Position numbers and translations under genes: made by a program. A stretch of 64,000 nucleotides of DNA. Origin: Rhodovastum atsumiense. GTDB lineage: Bacteria; Pseudomonadota; Alphaproteobacteria; Acetobacterales; Acetobacteraceae. The notes under the pieces are model-generated. The model had not been told where the DNA came from. It did no database searches and saw nothing but the letters and a program-made list of their open reading frames with translations. The first letter of the stretch is position 1; each line of letters starts with the position of its first letter. Shown piece after piece: positions 46,225 through 56,772 of this stretch. The stretch is taken from assembly GCF_937425535.1 (NCBI RefSeq), contig NZ_OW485601.1:3083501-3147500 (forward strand), given 5' to 3'.

Positions 46225-47544
46225 GTGCCCACGATCAGCTCTCGCAGCCCCACGGCACGTCCGGAAGCCGCCCCGGCCGGCACTTGCCTGCGCGAATGCC
46301 CGGATTGTGGCCTGTTCCTGCGCCTTCCTGCCCTGGACCGCGGCACGGTGGCGCGCTGCCCGCGTTGTGCCGCGGTGCTGCGCCGGCACCGCACCGACCC
46401 GCAGGGGCGCGCTTTGGCCTTCGCCGTCACCGGGCTGCTGCTGCTCGCGCTGGCGACGCAGATGCCGTTCCTGTCCCTCGACATCGCCGGCCGTGCGCAG
46501 GCGACGGTCCTGCTCTCCGGCCCCGAGGCGCTGGAGGGGCAGGGACTGTGGGAACTGGCCCTGGTGGTGCTCGCCACCACCGTGATCGTGCCGCTCGCCA
46601 AGCTGCTCTGCCTCGCCTGGGTGCTGGTGGGGCTGCGGCTGCGCCGGCCCCCCCGCCACCTGTCCGCCGTGTTCCGCTGGGTCGAGCGCCTCACGCCCTG
46701 GGCGATGGTCGAGGTGTTCATGCTCGGCCTGTTCGTCGCCTACACCAAGCTCGTCGATCTGGCCCATGTCGAACTCGGCGCCGCCGTCTACGCGCTGGGT
46801 GGGCTGATGCTGGCCATGGCCGCCGCCGACGCGGTGCTCGACCACGAGCAGATCTGGGAGGCGATCGCGCGGCGCACCGCCCAGGCGTCTCCTCCCGCGC
46901 CCCCCTCCGCCGGCGGGCCGGGGCATCCCGGTCTGCGGCGCATCGGCTGCCACACCTGCGGCCTGGTCTGCCGCGCCCCGGAGGCCGCGCCCTGTCCCCG
47001 CTGCGGCGGCCGCCTGCATGCCCGCAAGCCCCATCCGCTCAGCCGCACCTGGGCGCTGGTGATCGCCGCCACCATTCTCTACATCCCCGCCAACCTGCTG
47101 CCGGTCATGACCGTGATCAATTTCGGCCAGGGCGCGCCGGACACCATCCTCTCGGGGGTGGAGGAACTGGCCGCCGCCGGCATGTGGCCGCTCGCCGCCC
47201 TGGTGTTCTTCGCTTCCATCACCGTGCCGGTGCTCAAGCTGGCCAGCCTGGTCTGGCTATTGATCTCCACCGGGCGCGGCCAGGCGACCCGCCTGCGCGA
47301 ACGCACCCTGCTGTTCCGCATCGTCGACGCGGTCGGCCGCTGGTCGATGATCGATGTCTTCATGGTGTCCATCCTCACCGCCATCGTCCGGCTCGGTGCC
47401 ATCGCCTCGGTGGTGCCGGGGCCGGGCGTGCTGGCGTTCTGCGCGGTGGTCATCCTCACCATGCTGGCCGCCGAAACCTTCGATCCCCGGCTGATGTGGG
47501 ACGTGGCGGCCCGGCGCGACGGGACGGGGAGGGAGGCGGCATGA
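46225..47544 (+). CDS. pqiA: PqiA-family inner-membrane protein
   Basis: 439 aa. Two homologous halves, each with a zinc-ribbon-like CxxC pair (CPDCGLF..CPRCAAVL; CHTCGLVC..CPRCGGRL) followed by four membrane helices, the architecture of PqiA. Partner of the MCE protein PqiB in lipid transport between membranes. The GTG start is uncertain; no in-frame ATG precedes the first zinc ribbon. Its stop overlaps the pqiB start (ATGA). Confidence 0.9.
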   Translation: MPTISSRSPTARPEAAPAGTCLRECPDCGLFLRLPALDRGTVARCPRCAAVLRRHRTDPQGRALAFAVTGLLLLALATQMPFLSLDIAGRAQATVLLSGPEALEGQGLWELALVVLATTVIVPLAKLLCLAWVLVGLRLRRPPRHLSAVFRWVERLTPWAMVEVFMLGLFVAYTKLVDLAHVELGAAVYALGGLMLAMAAADAVLDHEQIWEAIARRTAQASPPAPPSAGGPGHPGLRRIGCHTCGLVCRAPEAAPCPRCGGRLHARKPHPLSRTWALVIAATILYIPANLLPVMTVINFGQGAPDTILSGVEELAAAGMWPLAALVFFASITVPVLKLASLVWLLISTGRGQATRLRERTLLFRIVDAVGRWSMIDVFMVSILTAIVRLGAIASVVPGPGVLAFCAVVILTMLAAETFDPRLMWDVAARRDGTGREAA

Positions 47545-49214
47545 ACGAGGCCCCTTTGCCGGAGGACTGGCCGGAAGCGCAGGTGCAGACGCGCCGGCGT
47601 CCCTTCCAGATGATCTGGCTGATCCCGCTGGTCGCCGCCGTGATCGCGGGGTTCCTCGCCTGGCATTCGCTGCGCCAGCGTGGCCCCACCATCACCATCA
47701 CCTGGCGCACCGGCGACGGACTGCAGGCCGGCCAGACCAAGGTGCGCCACAAGGCCGTGGAGCTGGGCACGGTCCGCAGCGTCGAGCTGTCCGACGACAT
47801 GAAGCAGGTCATCGCCACCGTGGAGATGCAGCGCCAGGCGACGCGCTTCCTCACCGGCAACGCCCGCTTCTGGGTGGTGCGGCCGCGCATCGCCTCCGGC
47901 AGCCTGGCGGGGATCGAGACGCTGGTCTCCGGCGCCTATATCGAGCTCGATCCCGGCGCCCCCGGCGGAGAGAGCGAAAGCCGTTTCACCGGCCTCGAGG
48001 AACCGCCCGCCATCCGCTCCGACGAGCCCGGCCGCACCTTCCGCCTGCAGGCCACGCGCCTCGGCTCGCTCTCGGTCGGTTCGCCGGTGTTCTTCCGCGA
48101 CATCGAGGCCGGCGAGATGCTGAACTTCGATCTTGGCGCCAACGGACGGCAACTGACGCTGCAGGTGTTCATCCGCTCGCCCTATGACCGTTTCGTCCAC
48201 GAGGGCACGCATTTCTGGAACGCCTCCGGCGTCTCGGTCGATCTCGGCGCCAGCGGCGTGCAGCTGCAACTGGAAAGCCTGCGCGCGGTGCTGGCCGGTG
48301 GCATCGCCTTCGACACCAGCGAGGCGGCGCAGAAGACCGAGCCGAGCCCGGCCGGTGCCACCTTCACGCTCTATCCGAACGAAGCCGCGGCACGGGTGGC
48401 CGGCTACAAGGAACGCATCACCTTCGCCACCTATGTCGAAGGCTCGGTCCGCGGCCTCGCCGCCGGGGCGCCGGTCGAATTCTACGGCATCCAGATCGGC
48501 AACGTGACCGATGTGCAGTTGCAGTTCGACCCGGACACCAAGCTCGCGCGCGTCGCCGTGCGCATGGAGCTGCAGCCGGAGCGCTTCATGCACGAGATCA
48601 CTCACACCCGTTCGCCGCTCACGGTGTCGCGTGGCCTGGTGCAACGCGGCCTGCGCGCGCAACTGCGCACTGCCAACTACCTCACCGGCCAGATGTTCGT
48701 GGCGCTGGACTTCTTCCCCAACGCCCCCGCGGCCGAGGTCCTGGAAGAGGACGGCGTGATCGTGCTGCCGACGATGCCCGGCGGGCTCGACAGCATCACC
48801 GCCAGCATCGGCGGCATGGTGCAGAAGCTGAACAACCTGCCGCTCGAGGAGATCGCGAAGAACCTGAATGACACGCTCGCCGGCGCGAGCGCCGTCGCCA
48901 ACAGCGGCGACCTGCGTGACTCGCTGCGCCAGCTCGCCGCCACGCTCACCACGACGCAGGAGCTGGTGCGCCGCCTGAACGCGGGCGTCGCCCCGGCACT
49001 GCAGCGCATCCCGGAGATGGCGCAGACGCTGCAATCGACGCTCGAGCGCGCCAACGGCCTGGTGGGCTCGGCCGAGGCCGGCTACGGCCGCAACTCCCAG
49101 TTCCGCCGCGACATCGAACGACTCATGGGCCAGGTCAGCGACGCCGCGCGCTCGCTGCGGCTGCTCGCCGACTACCTCAACGCCCATCCCGAGGCGCTGC
49201 TGCGCGGGCGCTGA
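47541..49214 (+). CDS. pqiB: PqiB, MCE-domain lipid transport protein
   Basis: 557 aa. One N-terminal membrane helix (about residues 24-42), then three MCE domains starting at about residues 47, 165 and 285 (GPTITITWRTGDGLQAGQTKVRHKAVELG marks the first), and a C-terminal helical region with Leu and Ala repeats (LRDSLRQLAATLTTTQELVRRL) that in E. coli forms the long needle. Bridges inner and outer membranes to move lipids. Coupled to pqiA; pqiC follows 21 nt later. Confidence 0.94.
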   Translation: MNEAPLPEDWPEAQVQTRRRPFQMIWLIPLVAAVIAGFLAWHSLRQRGPTITITWRTGDGLQAGQTKVRHKAVELGTVRSVELSDDMKQVIATVEMQRQATRFLTGNARFWVVRPRIASGSLAGIETLVSGAYIELDPGAPGGESESRFTGLEEPPAIRSDEPGRTFRLQATRLGSLSVGSPVFFRDIEAGEMLNFDLGANGRQLTLQVFIRSPYDRFVHEGTHFWNASGVSVDLGASGVQLQLESLRAVLAGGIAFDTSEAAQKTEPSPAGATFTLYPNEAAARVAGYKERITFATYVEGSVRGLAAGAPVEFYGIQIGNVTDVQLQFDPDTKLARVAVRMELQPERFMHEITHTRSPLTVSRGLVQRGLRAQLRTANYLTGQMFVALDFFPNAPAAEVLEEDGVIVLPTMPGGLDSITASIGGMVQKLNNLPLEEIAKNLNDTLAGASAVANSGDLRDSLRQLAATLTTTQELVRRLNAGVAPALQRIPEMAQTLQSTLERANGLVGSAEAGYGRNSQFRRDIERLMGQVSDAARSLRLLADYLNAHPEALLRGR

Positions 49215-49235
49215 ACCGGACCAGGGAACCACCGC

Positions 49236-49802
49236 ATGCTTCGCCGCCCTCTGCTGCTGCTGCCGCTGGCACTCGCCGCCTGCGCCTCGCCCGATCCCGA
49301 TCTCTACACGCTGGTCGCCATCCCGGGCACGCCGGTGCCGACCGGACCGCGCCGCGTCGAGTTGCGCCGCATCGGCCTCGCCGGCTATCTCGACCGCCCG
49401 GAGATCCTGCGCGCCTCGGCGAACTACCGGCTCGACCTCGCCCGCAACGATCGCTGGGGCGAGCCGCTCGGGCGCATGAGCGAGCGCGTGCTCACCGAGA
49501 ACCTGGTGCAGCGCCTGCCCGACGCCGCCGTCTCCAGCGAGGCCGGCGCGATTTCCACCACGCCCGACGTCATCATCGAAATCGACATCCAGCGTTTCGA
49601 CGCCGATTCGAGCGGCACCGTCACCCTGCTCGCGCAGGTGGCGCTGCGCCGCGAGGGCGGGCAACGCCCCCAGGCCCAGGCGGGCACGCTGCGCTTCACC
49701 GCGCCGGTCAGCGGGGCCGGCACGACGGGGCTGGTCGCGGCGATGAGCACGACCCTGGCGGCACTTGCCGACAGCATCGCGCGGATGGTGGCCCAAAGAT
49801 AA
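49236..49802 (+). CDS. pqiC: PqiC/YmbA outer-membrane lipoprotein
   Basis: 188 aa. Lipoprotein signal with lipobox LALAAC, lipidated Cys at residue 16. The ABC-type transport auxiliary domain (DUF330/PqiC) is seen in LYTLVAIPG, IGLAGYLDRPEIL, and WGEPLGRMSERVLTENLVQRLP. In E. coli PqiC sits in the outer membrane and docks the PqiB needle. Third gene of pqiABC. Confidence 0.93.
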   Translation: MLRRPLLLLPLALAACASPDPDLYTLVAIPGTPVPTGPRRVELRRIGLAGYLDRPEILRASANYRLDLARNDRWGEPLGRMSERVLTENLVQRLPDAAVSSEAGAISTTPDVIIEIDIQRFDADSSGTVTLLAQVALRREGGQRPQAQAGTLRFTAPVSGAGTTGLVAAMSTTLAALADSIARMVAQR

Positions 49803-49805
49803 GGC

Positions 49806-49968
49806 AAGGGCTTCGCCCTTGACCCACGTCGTGCGCAGGCACGCCTTCGCGTGACGGGCCGCAAGGCCCTTGGATCCCATTCGCGCTGCGCGGCGGGTTC
49901 CAAGGGCTTTGCCCTTGGTGGAGGTCCAGGAGGCGAAGCCTCCTGGCGGGGGCGGGGCAGCGCCCCGC
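49806..49968. repeat. Mosaic hairpin repeat, copy E
   Basis: Between convergent pqiC and the phosphatase gene. CAAGGGC-TTC-GCCCTTG, a GGCCGCAAGGCC hairpin, GATCCCATTCGCGCTGCGCGG, CCAAGGGC-TTT-GCCCTTGG, CCAGGAGGC-GAA-GCCTCCTGG and GGGGC-A-GCGCCCC, in the same order as copy B. The insert at about 49828-49855 (GTGCGCAGGCACGCCTTCGC in part) also resembles part of copy C. Confidence 0.8.
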
Positions 49969-49969
49969 G

Positions 49970-50611
49970 CTATTCGCGTCGCAGCAGGTGGTCGTTCAGG
50001 AAGCGGCTGAACCCACGGCTGGCGAAGCTGGCCCGCAGCGCCGCCTCGTCGTATTCGTCGCGCACCCAGTCCAGGAAGGGCATGCGCCCTTCGCCGGTGG
50101 CCGCGTACAGCCGGAAGAACGCGTCCAGGATGCCGGTGGGGCTGTGGCTGATATGCCCGTGCCGCCAGGAGAGCTGCCGCAGTGCCGCCTCGGCGCTGCC
50201 GCCTTCGAACAGCACCGCGAGACCGGCGGCGAGCCCGGCGCGATCGGCGCCTGACTTGCAGTGGATCAGCGCCGGCGGGGTCATGCTGCGGTAGATCTCG
50301 TGAAAGCGCAGGATGCGGTCGCGATGGGGCGCGCCGCGGCTTTCGAAGGGCAGGAACAGGTGGGTCAGGCCAAGTCGCTGCGCGGCCGCCAGCGACAGGG
50401 TGTTCGACCCGTTGGGTTTCTCGCCGCGCAGGTTGATCAAGGTGCGGATGCCGTAGCGGCGCACCAGCCGGGCGAGGCGGCCGGGGGTCGGGTGGCTGGA
50501 GCGGTAGAGCTTGCCGGGGATGACCTCGGCGAAATTGTCCCAAACTGCCCGGAACACGGCGTGGTCGGCGAGCAGGCTGTCGGCCCAGACCGAAAGGGCT
50601 GGCTGGTTCAT
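49970..50611 (-). CDS. Dual-specificity/tyrosine phosphatase family protein
   Basis: 213 aa. Cysteine phosphatase signature HCKSGADRAG: C118 nucleophile and R124 (HCX5R). Upstream YRSSHPTPGRL and LINLRGEKPNGSN are the conserved loop and strand of the bacterial DSP group. May act on proteins or phosphoinositides; the target is unknown. It is 43 nt downstream of sdhB on the same strand, so it may be transcribed with sdhCDAB. Confidence 0.88.
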   Translation of the reverse strand: MNQPALSVWADSLLADHAVFRAVWDNFAEVIPGKLYRSSHPTPGRLARLVRRYGIRTLINLRGEKPNGSNTLSLAAAQRLGLTHLFLPFESRGAPHRDRILRFHEIYRSMTPPALIHCKSGADRAGLAAGLAVLFEGGSAEAALRQLSWRHGHISHSPTGILDAFFRLYAATGEGRMPFLDWVRDEYDEAALRASFASRGFSRFLNDHLLRRE

Positions 50612-50654
50612 GCGGCGGGGGCGGGGCCGGTGAGGGCCCCGCCAGCTGGTCCGG

Positions 50655-51455
50655 TCAGCCGCCCTCGCGTTCGGTGATCAGCAGCTTGATGTCGCCGATC
50701 GCCTTCGCGGGGTTGAGCCCTTTCGGGCAGGTCTGGGTGCAGTTGAAGATAGTGTGGCAGCGATACAGCTTGAACGGGTCCTTCAGCGCGTCGAGGCGTT
50801 CGCCGGTCGCTTCGTCACGGCTGTCGGAGATGAAGCGGTACGCCGCCAGCAGGGTGGCCGGGCCGAGGTAGCGGTCGCCGTTCCACCAGTAGCTCGGGCA
50901 GGAAGTGGTGCAGCAGAAGCACAGGATGCATTCCCACAGCCCGTCCAGCTTGGCGCGTTCCTCGCGGCTCTGCAGGCGCTCGGCGTCGGGCGGGGGCGGG
51001 CTGTCGGTCTTCAGCCAGGGCTCGACGCTGCGCAACTGCGCGTAGGCGAGCGAGAGGTCCGGCACCAGGTCCTTGACCACCGGCATGTGCGGCAGCGGGT
51101 TGATCTTCACCTCGCCCTGCACGTCCGCGATCGGCTTGAGGCAGGCGAGCGTGTTCAGCCCGTCGATGTTCACCGCGCAGGAGCCGCAGATGCCTTCGCG
51201 GCAGGAGCGGCGGAAGGTCAGGGTCGGGTCGACCTCGTTCTTGATCTTGATCAGCGCGTCCAGGACCATCGGGCCGCACTTGTCCAGATCGACCTCGTAG
51301 GTGTCCATGCGCGGGTTGCCGCCGGTGTCGGGGTCCCAGCGGTAGATCTGGAACTTCTTCACCCGGCGGGCGTCGGGGGATGCCTTCCACGTCTTGCCCT
51401 TCTTCGGCTGGCTGCCGGCGGGAAGGGCAAAGAAAACCTTCTTGGTCTCGACCAT
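50655..51455 (-). CDS. sdhB: Succinate dehydrogenase iron-sulfur subunit
   Basis: 266 aa. Complex II electron-transfer subunit at the inner membrane. [2Fe-2S] ligands in [15 protein letters not shown] plus the later Cys in NTLAC; [4Fe-4S] in [12 protein letters not shown]; [3Fe-4S] in [17 protein letters not shown]. Follows sdhA by 20 nt. Complete. Confidence 0.98.
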   Translation of the reverse strand: MVETKKVFFALPAGSQPKKGKTWKASPDARRVKKFQIYRWDPDTGGNPRMDTYEVDLDKCGPMVLDALIKIKNEVDPTLTFRRSCREGICGSCAVNIDGLNTLACLKPIADVQGEVKINPLPHMPVVKDLVPDLSLAYAQLRSVEPWLKTDSPPPPDAERLQSREERAKLDGLWECILCFCCTTSCPSYWWNGDRYLGPATLLAAYRFISDSRDEATGERLDALKDPFKLYRCHTIFNCTQTCPKGLNPAKAIGDIKLLITEREGG

Positions 51456-51475
51456 TCTCGTGGGATCCTTGCCGC

Positions 51476-53287
51476 TCAGTAGACGCGCTTCTGCGGGGGA
51501 ATGACCGACACTTCGTTGGTCAGCGTCTGCATCTTCACCGGGCGGTAGTCGAGGCGGACGTTGCCGGCGTCGTCACACCAGGCCAGCGTGTGCTTCATCC
51601 AGTTCTTGTCGTCGCGCTCGGGGAAGTCGTCATGCGCCTGCGCGCCACGGCTTTCCTTGCGGGCTTCCGCGCCGGTCATGGTGGTGGCGGCGTTGCCCAT
51701 CAGGTTCTGCAGTTCCAACGCTTCCATCAGGTCGGAATTCCAGATCAGCGACCGGTCGGACACGTGGATGTCCGAAAGCCCGGCCCAGACCTTCTTCATC
51801 TTCTCCACGCCTTGGGTCAGGCTCTCGCTGTTGCGGAACACCGCGGCGTGGGCCTGCATCGTGCGCTGCAGTTCCAGGCGCAGGTCAGCGACCTTGGTGC
51901 CGCCCTTGGCGTGGCGCGCGCTGTCCAGCCGGTCGAGCGCGTACTCGCCCGCGCGCGCGGGCAGCGGCGCCTGCGAGGTGCCCGGCCGGATGGTCTCGGC
52001 GGCGCGGTGCGCGGCGGCGCGGCCGAACACGACCAGGTCGAGCAGCGAGTTGGTGCCGAGGCGGTTGGCGCCGTGCACCGAGACGCAGGCGGCCTCGCCC
52101 ACGGCCATCAGCCCGGGGACGACCGCGTCGGGATTGTCCTTGGTCGGCCGCAGCACCTCGGTGTGTACGTTGGTGGGGATGCCGCCCATGTTGTAGTGCA
52201 CGGTCGGCAGCACCGGGATCGGCTCCTTGGTGACGTCGACGCCCGCGAACACCCGCGCCGTTTCCGAAATGCCCGGCAGGCGTTCGTGCAGGATGTCGGC
52301 GCCAAGGTGCTCCAGGTGCAGCAGGATGTGGTCCTTGTGCGGACCGCAGCCGCGCCCGGCGTTGATCTCCAGCGTCATGGACCGCGATACCACGTCGCGC
52401 GAGGCGAGGTCCTTCGCGGTCGGCGCGTAGCGCTCCATGAAGCGCTCGCCTTCGCTGTTGGTCAGGTAGCCGCCCTCGCCGCGGGCGCCCTCGGTGATCA
52501 GGCAGCCGGCGGGGAAGATGCCGGTCGGATGGAACTGCACGAATTCCATGTCCTGGCAGGGCAGGCCGGCGCGCAGCACCATGGCGTTGCCGTCGCCGGT
52601 GCAGGTATGGGCCGAGGTGCAGGACAGGTAGGCCCGCCCGTAGCCGCCGGTGGCCAGCACCACGGTTTGGGCGCGGAAGCGGTGGATGGTGCCGTCTTCA
52701 AGGTTCCAGGCGACCACGCCGCGGCAGGCGCCGTCCTCGTCCATGATCAGGTCGAGGGCGAAATACTCGACGAAGAACTCGACGTCGTGCTTCAGCGACT
52801 GCTGGTACAGCGTGTGCAGGATGGCGTGGCCGGTGCGGTCGGCGGCGGCGCAGGCGCGCATGGCCGGCGCCTTGCCGAAATTGGTCATGTGGCCGCCGAA
52901 GGGGCGCTGGTAGATGCGCCCGTCCTCGGTGCGGCTGAACGGCACGCCGTAATGCTCCAGCTCGTAGACTGCCGGGATGGCCTCGCGGCACATGTATTCG
53001 ATGGCGTCCTGGTCGCCGAGCCAGTCCGACCCCTTGACGGTGTCGTACATGTGCCAGCGCCAGTCGTCCTCGCCCATGTTGCCCAGCGCCGCGCCGATGC
53101 CGCCCTGGGCGGCCACGGTATGGCTGCGGGTGGGGAAGACCTTGGTGATGCAGGCCGTCTTCAGGCCCGCCGCGCCGATGCCGAAGGTCGCGCGCAGGCC
53201 GGCCCCGCCGGCGCCGACCACCACCACGTCATAGGTGTGGTCGATGACGTTGTAGGCACCGAGGGAAGGCTTGGTGATCGCGTTCAT
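51476..53287 (-). CDS. sdhA: Succinate dehydrogenase flavoprotein subunit
   Basis: 603 aa. Oxidises succinate to fumarate with covalent FAD. Dinucleotide motif [16 protein letters not shown]-attachment His in [11 protein letters not shown], active-site [21 protein letters not shown] in broken form and the late [20 protein letters not shown]. The ATG giving MNAITKP is used; a TTG five codons upstream is in frame but poor. Confidence 0.98.
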   Translation of the reverse strand: MNAITKPSLGAYNVIDHTYDVVVVGAGGAGLRATFGIGAAGLKTACITKVFPTRSHTVAAQGGIGAALGNMGEDDWRWHMYDTVKGSDWLGDQDAIEYMCREAIPAVYELEHYGVPFSRTEDGRIYQRPFGGHMTNFGKAPAMRACAAADRTGHAILHTLYQQSLKHDVEFFVEYFALDLIMDEDGACRGVVAWNLEDGTIHRFRAQTVVLATGGYGRAYLSCTSAHTCTGDGNAMVLRAGLPCQDMEFVQFHPTGIFPAGCLITEGARGEGGYLTNSEGERFMERYAPTAKDLASRDVVSRSMTLEINAGRGCGPHKDHILLHLEHLGADILHERLPGISETARVFAGVDVTKEPIPVLPTVHYNMGGIPTNVHTEVLRPTKDNPDAVVPGLMAVGEAACVSVHGANRLGTNSLLDLVVFGRAAAHRAAETIRPGTSQAPLPARAGEYALDRLDSARHAKGGTKVADLRLELQRTMQAHAAVFRNSESLTQGVEKMKKVWAGLSDIHVSDRSLIWNSDLMEALELQNLMGNAATTMTGAEARKESRGAQAHDDFPERDDKNWMKHTLAWCDDAGNVRLDYRPVKMQTLTNEVSVIPPQKRVY

Positions 53288-53330
53288 CTCTGATCCGTTC
53301 AAATGCAGCGCAGCGCCGCAGGCCGCGAGG

Positions 53331-53738
53331 TCATCCGGTGATGGCGAGCTTCAGCACGGCGATCGTCGCTGCCAGTCCCAGCAGCAGCGAGGCGGCCTTG
53401 ACCGCCAGGATCACCGGCGTGCGGATCACGTCGGTATGGATGTAGTCTTCGCAGACGACCTGCACGCCCAGATGCAAGTGCTCGAAGGTCAGCACGATCA
53501 GGGTCAGCAGCAGCGTGGCGTTGATGATGTTGCCTGCCCAGGCCCGCACCTCGGCATAGGGCTGTCCGGTCAGGTGCGCGAGCGACCAGATGAACCACAA
53601 TGTCAGCGGCACCAGCGCAATGGAGGTCAGGCGCTGTATCCACCAGTGATCGAAACCCGATTTCGCCGATCCCAGGCCGCGGGCGCGGCCGAGGAAAGTG
53701 CGCATCGTGTCGACTTTGAGTCCCTTGGGGTCGGCCAT
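53331..53738 (-). CDS. sdhD: Succinate dehydrogenase membrane anchor subunit
   Basis: 135 aa, three hydrophobic helices. Conserved [15 protein letters not shown] segment (quinone-site side) and the heme-ligand region [15 protein letters not shown]. Lies between sdhC and sdhA in an sdhCDAB operon. Confidence 0.94.
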   Translation of the reverse strand: MADPKGLKVDTMRTFLGRARGLGSAKSGFDHWWIQRLTSIALVPLTLWFIWSLAHLTGQPYAEVRAWAGNIINATLLLTLIVLTFEHLHLGVQVVCEDYIHTDVIRTPVILAVKAASLLLGLAATIAVLKLAITG

Positions 53739-53760
53739 GACGGGGATTCCTCGGGCGCTG

Positions 53761-54183
53761 TCAGGTAAGGGCGATGAACCAGGTGAGCAGCGTCAGCCCT
53801 GCGCTCGCGCCGAGGATCACGGCGCGGGAGCGCTCCACCGACGGCAGGTCGTACATCTTGCCGGCGTCCCAGATCAGGTGCCGGATGCCGACGCACCAGT
53901 GGTACCAGAGTGCGAAGGTCCAGCCGAACAGCGCAAGGTAGCCGATCGGGGAGCGCGCCACGCGGGAGAACGTTGCGTAGGCGGCCTCGCCGCTCGCCGC
54001 GGCGACCAGGAACCACACCATGATGATGGTGCCGACTGCGATCGCGCAGCCGGTGACCCGGTGGGAGACGGACATCACCATGTCGAAGTTGAAGAACACC
54101 GACAGGTGGCCCGACATCGGGCGTTGGACCAGGCGGCCATCGCTGGTGCGCCCGACATATTGCGCTTCGCGTATGTCCCTCAT
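53761..54183 (-). CDS. sdhC: Succinate dehydrogenase cytochrome b556 subunit
   Basis: 140 aa, three membrane helices. RPMSGHLSVFF and SVSHRVTGCAIAVG are the family motif, and WYHWCVGIRHLIWDAG contains the heme-ligand His. ATG preceded by GGAGAG. First gene of the sdh operon; its promoter lies in the 312 nt before it. Confidence 0.95.
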   Translation of the reverse strand: MRDIREAQYVGRTSDGRLVQRPMSGHLSVFFNFDMVMSVSHRVTGCAIAVGTIIMVWFLVAAASGEAAYATFSRVARSPIGYLALFGWTFALWYHWCVGIRHLIWDAGKMYDLPSVERSRAVILGASAGLTLLTWFIALT

Positions 54184-54495
54184 CGGGTTTCTCTCCTTTT
54201 TCGGGCGGCGCCCCAGGCCGCAGTCAGCGCCCTGGTCCGCGCGCTGCACCGTCCGTTGCGTCCCGCCATACTCCGGCGCACCCGGTGGGTCAACGCGGCG
54301 ACGAAGAAGGAATGGAGCTGCAAGGGAACAATCGGCCGGGCGGGCGGCGGCCGAACGCGAAAGGCGCAACCAGGCTCCCGCAGCTCATGCGCGAACGCGT
54401 GCTGCGGCGCAACGATTCTTGTCGTTGCGCCGCAGCACGTCCGTCATGATCTCCGTGGGCGGATCCGCCCGCCGCGCTGCCGGCGCGGCGGGGCG
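54184..54495. promoter_or_regulatory. asd-sdhC intergenic region with long hairpin
   Basis: 312 nt downstream of asd and upstream of sdhC, both on the minus strand. It holds the 18-bp hairpin at 54398-54439 and must contain the sdh promoter between that hairpin and sdhC. No consensus sigma70 pair stands out. Confidence 0.5.
54398..54439 (-). terminator. 18-bp perfect hairpin after asd
   Basis: CGTGCTGCGGCGCAACGA (54398-54415) and its exact reverse complement (54422-54439), loop TTCTTG. It starts 57 nt after the asd stop. There is no T-run, so it may be a factor-dependent terminator or an mRNA 3'-end protector that separates asd from sdhCDAB. Confidence 0.65.
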
Positions 54496-55524
<1,029 letters not shown>

Positions 55525-55645
55525 TGCTTCTGCTCCGTTTCCCGGCTCGCCCCGATTGGCGGCACGATCTTTAAAGGGTTAGCGAATTCCGCCGCCGCGC
55601 GGCAAGCCCGCAGAGCGGGGAACAGGGCTGCAGCAGAATCGCTAT

Positions 55646-55660
55646 TGCGAGTCATTTGCA
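55646..55660 (+). promoter_or_regulatory. Fur-like iron box upstream of bfd
   Basis: TGCGAGTCATTTGCA, a 7-1-7 palindrome 47 nt before the bfd start. It shares the pattern TGCGA-R-T-M-A-K-T-Y-GCA with the box before the iron ABC operon at 60160-60178. Fur control of bacterioferritin-associated genes is common. Confidence 0.55.
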
Positions 55661-55707
55661 GCAACATGTATTGCTGTGCGTGCCACCGCAGCCGGATCGC
55701 CCGCGAC

Positions 55708-55944
55708 ATGTATGTCTGCATCTGCAACGCCCTCACCCATGCCGACGTCGCGCACGCGACCACGGTGCACGGCGCGTCCCGGCCCGGTGAGGTGTTCCAT
55801 GCGTGCAAATGCCGCGCCAAATGCGGCACCTGCGTCTCCGTGCTGCGGGAGCTGGTGCAGCAGGCACTCGACGCCACGGTGACGCCGTCCGCCACGCCGG
55901 AGCCGGCCGGGGACGCCGCCGCCCCGCTGCCCGCCGCCGCCTGA
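55708..55944 (+). CDS. bfd: Bacterioferritin-associated ferredoxin
   Basis: 78 aa. [2Fe-2S] protein that reduces iron stored in bacterioferritin so it can be released. N-terminal YVCICNAL (CxC) and CKCRAKCGTC (containing CxxC) supply the cluster ligands. The C-terminal 25 residues are Ala/Pro-rich and extra. An in-frame ATG 14 codons upstream would add MYCCACHRS..., judged unlikely. bfr follows 190 nt downstream. Confidence 0.9.
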   Translation: MYVCICNALTHADVAHATTVHGASRPGEVFHACKCRAKCGTCVSVLRELVQQALDATVTPSATPEPAGDAAAPLPAAA

Positions 55945-56134
55945 GCGGGCTGCGGCCGGGTTCCAGGCCCGGATCGCCCGCATCGTCTTGTGCCCGCTCG
56001 CGCAACAGGCGTTGAGTGCGGCCGGTCGCGCCCCTAGGCTCGCCTCTGCCGCGACGGAGATGGAGTCGGGTCGTGACGCGCGATGTCCTGGCTGCCGCCC
56101 CCTCTCGCGTGCCCACCACAGGGGATGACCGCGC

Positions 56135-56620
56135 ATGCTTCGCGATCCGAAAGTCGTCGAACATCTGAATACGCAGCTCACCAACGAGCTGACCGCGATC
56201 AATCAATATTTCCTGCATGCCCGCACGCTGCAGCACTGGGGTGTCACCCTGCTCGGCAAGCACGAATACAACGAATCGATCGAGGAGATGCGGCACGCCG
56301 ACTGGCTGATCGACCGCATCCTCTTTCTCGACGGCCTGCCCAACGTGCAGCGCCTCAATCCCGTCCGGGTCGGCCAGACCGTTCAGGAAATCCTCCAGGC
56401 CGACCGCGCGCTCGAGGAGAAGGCCATGGACGACCTGCGCGAGGGGATCGCCTACTGCGAGAGCGTGCGTGACTACGTCTCGCGCGACCTGCTGCGCCGC
56501 ATCCTCGACAACGAAGAGGAGCATGTCGACTTCCTCGACGCCCAGGACGACCTGATCCGCCAGATCGGCATCGAGCGCTACATCCAGCTCAACGCCGCCC
56601 CCGCCCCGGACCAGAAGTAG
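56135..56620 (+). CDS. bfr: Bacterioferritin
   Basis: 161 aa. 24-mer heme ferritin storing Fe(III). Ferroxidase ligands E18 (NELTAINQ), E51 and H54 (EEMRHAD), E94 and the DNEEEHVDFL block; heme ligand M52. N-terminal DPKVVEHLNTQLTNELTAIN is typical. Same strand as bfd, linked by function. Confidence 0.97.
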   Translation: MLRDPKVVEHLNTQLTNELTAINQYFLHARTLQHWGVTLLGKHEYNESIEEMRHADWLIDRILFLDGLPNVQRLNPVRVGQTVQEILQADRALEEKAMDDLREGIAYCESVRDYVSRDLLRRILDNEEEHVDFLDAQDDLIRQIGIERYIQLNAAPAPDQK

Positions 56621-56772
56621 TCATTACCTCCCTCCTTGGCGAAGCCGCGGCGCTCGGGCAGTCTCTGCCCGGGCGCAACGGTGCCGGGCGGCATCCGCGC
56701 GCGCACACCGGAGATCCGGCACGCCCCGCAGGCGCGTCCGGATGTCCCAAGCAAAGCAAGGGGGGAAACGCC

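Noticed and set aside
47079-50543. Very long open frame on the minus strand (over 1100 codons) across pqiB/pqiC and the phosphatase
   Set aside because: It is antisense to well-supported genes; high GC at third positions removes stop codons. Composition (Arg, Gly, His-rich) is non-protein-like.
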